A DNA stretch of 17,848 bases from DASSUW01 sp035717845 (GTDB lineage Bacteria; Actinomycetota; Thermoleophilia; Solirubrobacterales; Solirubrobacteraceae). The position numbers and the translations under genes are program-made. Below, one piece after another: positions 1-6,339 of the stretch; positions within the stretch are counted from its first letter, which is position 1; each line of letters opens with the position of its first letter. The stretch spans positions 1 through 17,848 of the forward strand of contig DASTIC010000259.1 in NCBI GenBank assembly GCA_035717845.1, in the 5' to 3' direction. Below the pieces are notes generated by a model. It saw only the letters and a list, made by a program, of their open reading frames with translations. It did no database searches and had not been told where the DNA came from.

Positions 1-516
1 GCGATCATGTGGAAGACCATGGTCGACCCCAACCTCGGGTTCGTGAACACGATCCTGGGGACCAACACCGTCTGGCTCGGGGAGGAGCCGCAGGCGCTGA
101 TCGTGATGATCCTGGCCGACACGTGGAAGACGGCGCCGTTCATGGCGCTCCTCCTGCTCGCCGGTCTCCAGGTCATCCCTGGCGAGATCTACGAGGCGGC
201 GAAGGTCGACGGCGCCACGACGTGGCAGCGGTTCCGGCGGATCACGCTGCCGCTGCTGATGCCGGCGCTGCTCGTCGCGCTGATCTTCCGCACGCTGGAC
301 GCCCTGCGGGCGTTCGACCTGCCGAAGGTGCTGACCAACGGCGCGAACGGCACCACGACCATGTCGCTGATCGCGCAGCGAACATTCCAGGAAAACCGCC
401 TCTACGGTGAGGGTGCAGCGTTCTCGATCATCACGTTCATCCTCGTGATGGCCGTCTCGTTCGCGTACATCCGATTCGTGGGCGGGAACATCCGCGGCAT
501 GACCGAGGACCGATAG
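1..516 (+). CDS. Carbohydrate ABC transporter permease, MalF/SugA-type (5' partial)
   Basis: Inner-membrane subunit of a binding-protein-dependent importer; it would pair with the next gene to form the channel of a CUT1-type sugar transporter. The frame is open to the left edge of the window, so the N-terminal part (roughly 130 residues by family length of about 300) is missing. Visible are the EAA loop that contacts the ATPase (EIYEAAKVDGATTWQRF followed by the I-x-LP motif), a hydrophobic span just before it, one just after it (LLMPALLVALIF), and a last span near the end (FSIITFILVMAVSFAYI). The RAFDLPKVLTNG and TTTMSLIAQRTF stretches are typical of trehalose/maltose-type permeases. The TAG stop is followed two bases later by the ATG of the second permease. 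The substrate cannot be read from the sequence; the binding protein probably lies upstream, outside the window. Confidence 0.93.
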   Translation, partial: AIMWKTMVDPNLGFVNTILGTNTVWLGEEPQALIVMILADTWKTAPFMALLLLAGLQVIPGEIYEAAKVDGATTWQRFRRITLPLLMPALLVALIFRTLDALRAFDLPKVLTNGANGTTTMSLIAQRTFQENRLYGEGAAFSIITFILVMAVSFAYIRFVGGNIRGMTEDR

Positions 517-518
517 CC

Positions 519-1406
519 ATGGGAGCCGCAACCGCAACCGCCGGCGCGGCGACCGACGTCGCCGCCAAGAAGAAGGGCCCGAAGCCGCCAGGACCGCCGT
601 GGTGGATCTACGCGTCGGCCGCGGGAGTGGTGATCTTCTGCCTCTTCCCGTTCTACTGGCTGGTCAACATCTCGCTCAAGACGGGGGCGGACCTGTCCTC
701 CGCGGACCTCTTCCCGCCGAGCCCGTCGCTGGACAACTACTCGTCGATCTTCAAGAACGACGACTTCGTCCGTTCGCTGGCCAACAGCGCGATCGTCAGT
801 CTGACGACCACGTTCCTGGGGGTCATCGTGGGCTCGTTCTGCGCGTACGCGCTGGCGCGCCTGAAGATGAACTTCAAGTTCCTGCTGCTGGGCATCGTGC
901 TGTCGATCTCGACGTTCCCGCAGATCGCGATCGCCGCGCCGCTGTTCCGCCTGTGGTCGGACATCGGCCTCTACAACACGCTGATCGGTCTGGTCATCCC
1001 GTACCTGACCTTCGCGCTTCCGCTCTCGATCTACATCCTGGTGTCGTTCTTCCGCGAGATCCCCCGGGACCTCGAGGAGGCGGCGCTGGTGGACGGGGCG
1101 ACGAACTTCCAGGCGTTCCGCAAGGTGATCGTCCCGCTCGCGGCCCCCGGGCTCGCGACGACGGCGATCCTCGCCTTCATCGCCGCCTGGAACGAGTTCC
1201 TGCTGGCCGTCACCCTGACGTCCTCGCGTGAGGCGCGGACGACGCCGGTGGCGATCTCGCAGTTCACCGGCTCCTCGCAGTTCGAGGTGCCGCTCGGGAC
1301 GCAGTCCGCGGCCTCGGTGATCATCTCGATCCCGCTGATCGCGCTCGTGCTGCTGTTCCAGAAGCGCATCGTGGCCGGCCTGACGGCGGGAGCCGTCAAG
1401 GGCTGA
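519..1406 (+). CDS. Carbohydrate ABC transporter permease, MalG/SugB-type
   Basis: Second channel subunit of the CUT1-type importer. The 295-residue protein has a hydrophilic Ala/Lys/Pro-rich N-terminus of about 26 residues, a first span near residues 28-50 (WWIYASAAGVVIFCLFPFYWLV), further spans around 87-110, 122-145 and 155-175, the EAA loop (DLEEAALVDGATNFQAF, about residue 185 onward, followed by VIVPLAAPGL), and a final span near 266-285. The WNEFLLA motif after the EAA loop is characteristic of MalG-like permeases. The ATG lies 2 bases after the preceding stop, so the two permeases are surely co-transcribed. The 3' end (CTGA) overlaps the probable start of the amidase gene by 4 bases. 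The imported substrate is unknown; an amidase in the same operon hints at an amide- or N-acyl-containing compound, but that is inference. Confidence 0.95.
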   Translation: MGAATATAGAATDVAAKKKGPKPPGPPWWIYASAAGVVIFCLFPFYWLVNISLKTGADLSSADLFPPSPSLDNYSSIFKNDDFVRSLANSAIVSLTTTFLGVIVGSFCAYALARLKMNFKFLLLGIVLSISTFPQIAIAAPLFRLWSDIGLYNTLIGLVIPYLTFALPLSIYILVSFFREIPRDLEEAALVDGATNFQAFRKVIVPLAAPGLATTAILAFIAAWNEFLLAVTLTSSREARTTPVAISQFTGSSQFEVPLGTQSAASVIISIPLIALVLLFQKRIVAGLTAGAVKG

Positions 1407-2719
1407 GCCTCCCTGACCTCACCGGGCGGCCGGCCTTCGAGCTGGCCGCCCTGGTCCGGGACCGCGAGGTCTCGTGCGTGGAGGTCATGACGGCGCACGT
1501 GCGCCGCATCGAGGCGGTCGACGGCGCGGTCAACGCCGTCGTGCAGGTCGACGGCCAGCGGGCGCTTGCTCGCGCAGCCGAGGCTGACGCCGCGCTCGCC
1601 CGCGGCGAGGCGGGCGGCCCGCTGCACGGCGTGCCCTTCACCGCCAAGGACAACCTGTCGGCGGAGGGCGTGGAGATGGCGATCGGCGCGCCCGAGCGGG
1701 TCGGCGTGGTGCCCGAGCGCGACGCGACAGCGGTGGCGCGGCTGCGCGACGCCGGCGGGATCCTGCTCGGGAAGACCAACTGCCCGCTCTACGGCGGCGG
1801 CATCGAGACCGACAACGAGGTCTACGGGCGCACCAACAACCCGTGGGACCTCGAGCGCACGCCGGGCGGCAGCAGCGGCGGCGAGGCGGCCGCGATCGCG
1901 GCCGGCTGCTCTCCATGCGGGGTGGGCACGGACTCGGGCGCCAGCGTGCGCCTGCCCGCCCACTTCTGCGGGCTGGCGTCGATCAAGCCGACGTCAGGCC
2001 GTGTGCCGGTCACCGGCGTCCTCGACGACCTCGGGCAGATCGGCGCGCTCGGCGACCCGCGCACGCAGGTCGGGCCGCTGGCGCGGAGGGTCGCCGACGT
2101 CGCGCTGCTCCTCGGCGTGCTGACCGGGCCGGACGGGCGTGACGGCGGCACGCCGCCCGTCCCGCTCGGCGACCCCGCGGCGGTCGAGCTGCGCGGCCTG
2201 CGGATCGCCGCGTCGGCGGAGAACGGCCTCGCCTCCCCCACCACCGAGACCGTCGAGATGGTCGCGCGCGCCGCGGAGGCCCTGCGCGCGGCGGGCGCCA
2301 CCGTGTCCGACGCCCGCCACCCGAGCGGCGGCCACGAGCTGACGATCGAGGTCTGGCGCTCGTACGGCGAGGGCATGAGCGCCGAGGAGCTGTACGGGAT
2401 CCTGCGCCGCTGGGACGCGTTCCGCGCCGAGATGCTGGCCTGGGGCGAGCGGTTCGACGTGATCGTCTGCCCGGTGTTCGCAGGGCCGGCTCCGCGCCAC
2501 GGCGAGACCGCCGTGCCGGGCGAGCTCGACCCCACGAGCTACACGACGCCGTCGAGCCTCACCGGCTGGCCGTCGGCCACTGTGTGGGGCGGCACCGCGC
2601 CGGAAGGGCTGCCGCTCGACGTGCAGGTGATCGCCAAGCCGTGGCGCGACGACGTCGCGCTGGCGGTCGCGCTCGAGCTCGAGCGCGCGCTCGGCGGCTG
2701 GCGCCCGCCGCCGCTCTAG
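1403..2719 (+). CDS. Amidase-signature family hydrolase (probable CTG start)
   Basis: Hydrolyses an amide bond by the Ser-cisSer-Lys mechanism; substrate unknown. Counting from CTG 1403 the protein has 438 residues. The catalytic Lys is Lys82 in GVPFTAKDN, the glycine/serine signature GGSSGG is at 155-160, and the nucleophile is Ser181 in GTDSGASVRLPA, so all three catalytic elements are present. Start choice: the first common start codon is GTG 1478, but the codons upstream of it read MSLPDLTGRPAFELAALVRDRE, the usual amidase N-terminus, and the frame there has no ATG, GTG or TTG. I therefore place the start at CTG 1403, whose CTGA overlaps the permease stop; a GGGAG at 1388-1392 could be its ribosome site. 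It is translationally coupled to the ABC permeases. Its TAG stop shares CTAG with the stop of the convergent gene. GatA-type function is unlikely because no gatB/gatC is adjacent. Confidence 0.9.
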   Translation: MSLPDLTGRPAFELAALVRDREVSCVEVMTAHVRRIEAVDGAVNAVVQVDGQRALARAAEADAALARGEAGGPLHGVPFTAKDNLSAEGVEMAIGAPERVGVVPERDATAVARLRDAGGILLGKTNCPLYGGGIETDNEVYGRTNNPWDLERTPGGSSGGEAAAIAAGCSPCGVGTDSGASVRLPAHFCGLASIKPTSGRVPVTGVLDDLGQIGALGDPRTQVGPLARRVADVALLLGVLTGPDGRDGGTPPVPLGDPAAVELRGLRIAASAENGLASPTTETVEMVARAAEALRAAGATVSDARHPSGGHELTIEVWRSYGEGMSAEELYGILRRWDAFRAEMLAWGERFDVIVCPVFAGPAPRHGETAVPGELDPTSYTTPSSLTGWPSATVWGGTAPEGLPLDVQVIAKPWRDDVALAVALELERALGGWRPPPL

Positions 2720-3045
2720 TACCGGAAGTCGGAGCTCTCGCTGCTGCGGCTGCGGTGGCCGTCGTAGCGCTCGCCGGCCCTGCACGGCTTGCCCTTGCGC
2801 ATGTGGGGCTGGCCGGCCTCGGAGTACCTCACGTCGAGGCTCTTCTTGGCGGCGGGACGCGCGCCGTCGTCCGACGAACCGCCGCCGGCCGACGCGGCGG
2901 CCGCGAAGCCACCTACGACGAGCGCGGCCGCGACCGCGCCGGCCACCCAGCGGCGCCGGCGACGGGGCGGCTGCTGCGGCGCGTCGGGGTCGTGGAGGAA
3001 GCGGACCTCGACGTCGTCGAAGCGGTCGTGCTCCATGCCCGCCAT
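2716..3045 (-). CDS. Small single-pass membrane protein of unknown function
   Basis: I do not recognise a family. The 109-residue product (MAGMEHDRFDDVEV...) has an acidic N-terminal segment, a proline stretch and a run of five arginines, a single hydrophobic span (WVAGAVAAALVVGGFAAAASA, about residues 34-54), then a Gly/Ser/Asp linker and a basic tail with one cysteine (KGKPC) and a Ser/Arg-rich end. The positive residues before the span predict a cytoplasmic N-terminus and an outside C-terminus. Codon third positions are strongly G/C, as in a real gene. An alternative start is ATG at 3036, three codons in, with GGCGGG just upstream; the frame also stays open upstream to 3216, but that would run into the divergent reductase gene. 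It is divergent from the ferric-reductase-like gene (40-base gap) and convergent with the amidase; a link to the redox module is only positional. Confidence 0.75.
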   Translation of the reverse strand: MAGMEHDRFDDVEVRFLHDPDAPQQPPRRRRRWVAGAVAAALVVGGFAAAASAGGGSSDDGARPAAKKSLDVRYSEAGQPHMRKGKPCRAGERYDGHRSRSSESSDFRY

Positions 3046-3072
3046 GTTACGCCGATCGCAACAGAGCGCACG

Positions 3073-3078
3073 TAAACT
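3073..3078 (+). promoter_or_regulatory. -10-like element for a leaderless reductase mRNA
   Basis: TAAACT matches the TANNNT form of an actinobacterial -10 and is followed by exactly 7 bases and the GTG at 3086. That spacing puts the transcription start on or beside the start codon, as in leaderless mRNAs, and no Shine-Dalgarno sequence is visible. No convincing -35 was found. Confidence 0.5.
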
Positions 3079-3085
3079 TGGCACC

Positions 3086-4411
3086 GTGAGCGCAGGCCGC
3101 CGCAGGATCGCCGGCTGGGTCCTGGTGCTGCTCGCCGCCGCCAACGCGGCGATCGTGGTCGCGCTGTGGGGACCCGGCGGGGTCCGCGACATCCACGACG
3201 CCGGCAGCCTGCTCACCGGGCTGGGCCGGGTGGCTGGACTGCTGGGCGCCTACGTCGTGCTCCTCCAGCTCCTGCTGCTCGCCCGCCTGCCGGTGCTCGA
3301 CCGCCTCGTGGGCTTCGACCGGCTCGTCGTCTGGCACCGGGTCGGTGGCTTCGCCGTCCTCGCGCTGCTCGGCTCGCACGCGGTGCTGATCACGGCCGGC
3401 TACACGCTCGGCGACCGGATCTCGCTGCCGGACGAGATCGCGCGGCTGATCACCGGCTATCCCGGCGTCATCACGGCCGTCGCGGGGCTCGCGCTGCTGA
3501 TGGGCGTCGCGGTGACCTCGGCGGTCGCCGTGCGGCGCCGCCTGCGCTACGAGACCTGGTACTTCATCCACCTCTACGCCTATCTCGGGGTCGCGCTGGC
3601 GTTCAGCCACCAGCTCGCCACCGGCAGCGACTTCGTGGGCGAACCGGCCGCCCGGGCGTACTGGTACGGGCTGTACGCCTTCACGCTCGCCACGCTCGTC
3701 GTCTTCCGGCTCGGCGTGCCGCTCGCCCGCACGGCGCGCCACCGCCTGCGCGTCGCCCGCGTCGTCGAGGAGGCGCCCGGCGTGGTCTCGATCGAGATCG
3801 GCGGCGTGCGGCTCGAGCGCCTGCGGGCGCGCACCGGGCAGTTCTTCACCTGGCGCTTCCTGACGCGCGACCGGTGGTGGGAGGCGCACCCGTTCTCGCT
3901 GTCGGCCGCGCCCGACGGGCGGCGGCTGCGCATCACGGTCAAGGGCGTCGGCGACTACACCGACGGCCTGCGGGCGATCCCTCCCGGAACGCCGGTGATC
4001 GCCGAGGGGCCGTTCGGCTCGTTCACCACGGCCACCCGGCGGCGCCCGCGGGTCGCGCTGATCGCCGGCGGCGTCGGCATCACGCCGATCCGCGCGCTGC
4101 TCGAGGACATGCCGGGCGGCCCGGGCGACATCGCCGTCGTCTACCGCGCGCTGCGGGAGGACGACCTGATCCTGCGCGCCGAGCTCGACGAGCTGGCGAG
4201 CCGGCGGGGCGCGGAGATCCACTACGTGGTCGGGGACCATCGCGACGGCGACTTCCTGTCCGCCGAGCACCTGCTGCGGCTGGTCCCCGACATCGCCGCG
4301 CGCGACGTGTACGTGTGCGGGCCGCCGGCCATGACCGAGGCGACGCGGGCGAGCCTCGGGCGCTCGGGCGTCCCGGGCCGGCACATCTTCACGGAGCGGT
4401 TCGCGTTCTGA
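3086..4411 (+). CDS. Ferric-reductase-like transmembrane protein with FAD/NAD(P)-binding reductase domain
   Basis: Predicted to pass electrons from NAD(P)H through FAD and two b-type hemes across the membrane. It has 441 residues. The N-terminal half is a ferric-reductase-like membrane domain with spans near 10-28, 46-67, 86-106, 126-148 and 158-178. Four histidines are placed as bis-heme ligands: His84 and His98 on one helix pair, His162 and His175 on the other. The C-terminal half is an FNR-like module: flavin motif HPFSLS (268-273), nucleotide motif GGVGITP (328-334), CGPPAM (411-416) and a terminal aromatic (ERFAF). The GTG start at 3086 is chosen because the -10-like TAAACT lies 7 bases upstream and the first span begins soon after; the frame stays open upstream only as an artefact of GC content. 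Its stop overlaps the ATG of the FMN-binding gene by one base, so the three-gene set is one operon. The final acceptor is unknown. Confidence 0.92.
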   Translation: MSAGRRRIAGWVLVLLAAANAAIVVALWGPGGVRDIHDAGSLLTGLGRVAGLLGAYVVLLQLLLLARLPVLDRLVGFDRLVVWHRVGGFAVLALLGSHAVLITAGYTLGDRISLPDEIARLITGYPGVITAVAGLALLMGVAVTSAVAVRRRLRYETWYFIHLYAYLGVALAFSHQLATGSDFVGEPAARAYWYGLYAFTLATLVVFRLGVPLARTARHRLRVARVVEEAPGVVSIEIGGVRLERLRARTGQFFTWRFLTRDRWWEAHPFSLSAAPDGRRLRITVKGVGDYTDGLRAIPPGTPVIAEGPFGSFTTATRRRPRVALIAGGVGITPIRALLEDMPGGPGDIAVVYRALREDDLILRAELDELASRRGAEIHYVVGDHRDGDFLSAEHLLRLVPDIAARDVYVCGPPAMTEATRASLGRSGVPGRHIFTERFAF

Positions 4412-4854
4412 TGCGGCGCGCGCTCCCCGTCCTCGTGGTGACCGTCGTGGCCGTCGTGCTGCTCGCCGGGTTCGACACCGAGCCGCCGGTGACGCTCAAC
4501 CCCAACTCGGCGCTGCGCCCGATCGCCACGCCGCGGGCGATCGAGCGTCCGAGCGCCACCCCGGCGCCGCCCGGCTCGAAGACAGGGACCGGCCCGGTCG
4601 TGGCGACGCCGTTCTCGGTCATCCAGGTGCGCGCCACGCTCACCGACGGCCGGCTGACGGGCGTCGAGACGATCGCGCTGAGCGGGGACGGGCCGCACAC
4701 CGAGGCGCTCAACGCCCGGGCGGAGCCGATCCTGCGCGAGGAGGCGCTGCGGGCGGGCAGCGCCGACATCGACGTGGTGTCCGGTGCGACATCGACGAGC
4801 GAGAGCTGGATCGAGTCGCTGCGGGCGGCGATCCGGGCGGCGCGCCGTGGCTGA
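4411..4854 (+). CDS. Membrane-anchored FMN-binding-domain protein
   Basis: Small flavoprotein expected to carry covalently bound FMN and act as an electron carrier outside the membrane. It has 147 residues: a signal-anchor span (about 4-21, after MRR), a proline/threonine-rich linker (about 23-62), and an FMN-binding domain from about 66. The flavinylation motif is DVVSGATSTS, with Thr127 of SGAT the expected attachment residue. The domain also shows the family's typical DGRLTGVETI and LREEALRAGSADID segments. There is no lipobox cysteine, so it is anchored by its helix or released by signal peptidase. It is coupled on both sides: the ATG overlaps the reductase stop (TGATG), and the ApbE start lies 8 bases inside its 3' end. 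The reductase - FMN carrier - ApbE order implies that the reductase feeds this flavin and ApbE loads it. Confidence 0.9.
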   Translation: MRRALPVLVVTVVAVVLLAGFDTEPPVTLNPNSALRPIATPRAIERPSATPAPPGSKTGTGPVVATPFSVIQVRATLTDGRLTGVETIALSGDGPHTEALNARAEPILREEALRAGSADIDVVSGATSTSESWIESLRAAIRAARRG

Positions 4855-5620
4855 GGCGCGGATCATGGGGATGCCGGTCACGGTCTCGGGCGTGGACGCG
4901 GACGCCGCCGCGATTGTGTTCGCATGGCTGCGGCGAGTCGACGGGCTGTTCAGCACGTACCGGCCGGACAGCGAGGTCTGCCGGCTCGATCGCGGCGAGC
5001 TGGCCGTCGGCGACGCCGACCCGCTCGTGCGCGAGGTGCTCGAGCGCTGCGAGCGGCTGCGGATCGAGACCGGCGGCTACTTCGACGCGAGGGCGAGCGG
5101 CCGGCTCGATCCTTCCGGACTGGTCAAGGGCTGGGCGGTCGACCGCGCGGCCGCCCTCCTCGAGGCCAGGGGCGCGCGCCGCTTCTGCGTGAGCGCCGGC
5201 GGCGACCTGGTGGTCCGCGGCGGCCCGTGGCGGGTGGGCGTGCGCCACCCCCGCCGGCGCCGCCGCCTGGCGGCCGCCCTTACGGTGAGCGACGCCGCGG
5301 TTGCCACGTCGGGCGCGTACGAGCGCGGCCAGCACGTCCTCGATCCACACACGCGGCGCCCCGCCCGCGGCGCGCGCTCCGTCACCGTCGTCGGCCCCGA
5401 CCTCGGGACGGCCGACGCGTACGCCACCGCCGCCTTCGCGATGGGCGCCGCCGGCCCCGCGTGGACGGCGGGGTTCGACGGCTACGAGGCGATGACGGTG
5501 ATCGGCGTGCGGGTCCTCTCCACTCCTGGGTTCGCCCGCCTGTGCGGCGGCTCCGTCAGCGCAGGCCTCCGCCCGTCACCGGCGTGGCGATCGCCGACTC
5601 GCGCTGGCTGTCCGGCGTGA
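4847..5620 (+). CDS. apbE: FAD:protein FMN transferase (ApbE family)
   Basis: Transfers FMN from FAD to a threonine of a target protein, here very likely the product of the preceding gene. From GTG 4847 it has 257 residues. Family motifs are MGMPVTV at the N-terminus (about 7-13), FSTYRPDSE (35-43), VKGWAVDRA (93-101), SAGGD (116-120), HVLDPHTRRPA (163-173) and the metal-binding TADAYATAAFAMG segment (188-200). GTG 4847 is preferred over ATG 4865 because it keeps residues before the MGMP motif and overlaps the upstream gene. The protein is shorter than the usual 300-350 residues and has no signal peptide or lipobox. The recognisable family sequence ends near STPGFARL (about 225-232); the last 25 residues look unrelated and run 65 bases into the convergent UspA-like gene, consistent with loss of an earlier stop. 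Confidence 0.9.
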   Translation: MAEARIMGMPVTVSGVDADAAAIVFAWLRRVDGLFSTYRPDSEVCRLDRGELAVGDADPLVREVLERCERLRIETGGYFDARASGRLDPSGLVKGWAVDRAAALLEARGARRFCVSAGGDLVVRGGPWRVGVRHPRRRRRLAAALTVSDAAVATSGAYERGQHVLDPHTRRPARGARSVTVVGPDLGTADAYATAAFAMGAAGPAWTAGFDGYEAMTVIGVRVLSTPGFARLCGGSVSAGLRPSPAWRSPTRAGCPA

Positions 5621-5996
5621 CGACCGTGACGGGCAGTCCCAGCGCCTCGACCCGGCGCGGCAGGTCGCGCCGCAGCCACTTCGAGACCCGCTTCGGGAGC
5701 GTCGAGATGATGATCTCGTCGAACGACCGCTCGTCCACCGCGCGGCGGATGGCGTCGAACGGATCGGCTCCCTCCCCGGTCAGTCCCTCCACCGGCCCGC
5801 GCGCCGCCCGCTCGAGCAGCGGCAACGCCAGCTCGAGCGTCCAGTCGCTGTGCTCGGCGCTGGGAGCGTCCGGGATCAGCAGAGAGAACGACGTCGGCCG
5901 CTCTTGCGCGCGGCGCGCCACCTCGTCCAGCAACGTCGGGGTGGCGGCGGTGCGGTTGGCCACCACGAGCACGTGCCTGACGTTCGAGGACTCCAT
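5556..5996 (-). CDS. UspA-like (universal stress fold) protein
   Basis: A 146-residue soluble protein resembling the small UspA-like nucleotide-binding proteins common in high-GC actinobacteria; the molecular role is unknown. It begins with a beta strand and loop (RHVLVVANRTAATPTLLDEV) typical of the alpha/beta fold. Its best landmark is FDEIIISTLPKRVSKWLRRDLP followed by LGLPVTVVT, which is recurrent in this group. The classical ATP loop GxxGxxxxG is not obvious, so nucleotide binding is uncertain. ATG 5996 is chosen because GGGAGG lies five bases upstream of it; the longer frame to 6062 has no such site. The 3' end overlaps the convergent apbE gene by 65 bases. It is divergent from a small membrane-protein gene across a 100-base gap. 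Confidence 0.85.
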   Translation of the reverse strand: MESSNVRHVLVVANRTAATPTLLDEVARRAQERPTSFSLLIPDAPSAEHSDWTLELALPLLERAARGPVEGLTGEGADPFDAIRRAVDERSFDEIIISTLPKRVSKWLRRDLPRRVEALGLPVTVVTPDSQRESAIATPVTGGGLR

Positions 5997-6001
5997 GCGA
6001 T

Positions 6002-6007
6002 CCTCCC
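6002..6007 (-). promoter_or_regulatory. Strong ribosome binding site that sets the UspA-like start
   Basis: On the minus strand the bases read AAGGGAGGA, a near-ideal Shine-Dalgarno sequence, with GGGAGG five bases before ATG 5996. This decides the start in favour of MESSNVRHVL over the longer frame. It is one of the few strong SD sites in the window. Confidence 0.75.
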
Positions 6008-6081
6008 TTGTGACGATGTGCGCTGCACACCTCAGATTGGCGCGAAGACGGCGCTCCGTCAAGCCGCGCTGACCAGTGGTC

Positions 6082-6087
6082 TACTCT
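6082..6087 (+). promoter_or_regulatory. -10-like element before the small membrane-protein gene
   Basis: TACTCT fits TANNNT and lies 9 bases before ATG 6097, giving a very short or absent leader. It supports the choice of ATG 6097 over GTG 6076, which lies upstream of the element. The -35 is not recognisable. Confidence 0.4.
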
Positions 6088-6096
6088 CGGTCGAGG

Positions 6097-6336
6097 ATGT
6101 CAACGACCCTCGTCGCCGCCCTGCTCGCCGGCTTCGGCCTGGCCGCCGTGCTGGCCGTGTCGTACGCGTTCTACCTCGTCGGGCGCGCCGAGGACCGGGA
6201 CCGCGAGGGCGCCGCGCCGGCGCCGGAGCCAGAGCCGGAGCGCCCACCCCACCGGACCCCGGAGCACCAGGAGCCCGACCACCGCTTGGCGCGCGACCGC
6301 CGGCGGCCGCTCCCTCCCCGCCGCCCGCAGCGCTAG
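6097..6336 (+). CDS. Small membrane protein, hypothetical
   Basis: A 79-residue product with one N-terminal hydrophobic span (LVAALLAGFGLAAVLAVSYAFYLVG, about 4-28) followed by a charged tail rich in Pro, Glu and Arg. I do not recognise a family. Reality is supported by strongly G/C third codon positions, a sensible signal-anchor, and a -10-like TACTCT nine bases upstream. A longer form from GTG 6076 is possible but would begin upstream of that element. The gene is divergent from the UspA-like gene and ends three bases from the convergent lytic transglycosylase gene. Confidence 0.65.
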   Translation: MSTTLVAALLAGFGLAAVLAVSYAFYLVGRAEDRDREGAAPAPEPEPERPPHRTPEHQEPDHRLARDRRRPLPPRRPQR

Positions 6337-6339
6337 CGG

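Noticed and set aside
1478..2719. Amidase as GatA of the tRNA amidotransferase
   Set aside because: No gatB or gatC lies beside it, and it is coupled to ABC permeases.
2789..3085. An extra 99-residue N-terminal extension of the ferric reductase
   Set aside because: It would overlap the opposite small membrane-protein gene, is Arg/Ser/Ala-rich without features, and lies upstream of the -10-like TAAACT.
3047..4384. A 445-codon minus-strand frame opposite the ferric-reductase gene
   Set aside because: The plus-strand reading has heme histidines and FAD/NAD motifs; the minus reading is a low-complexity shadow.
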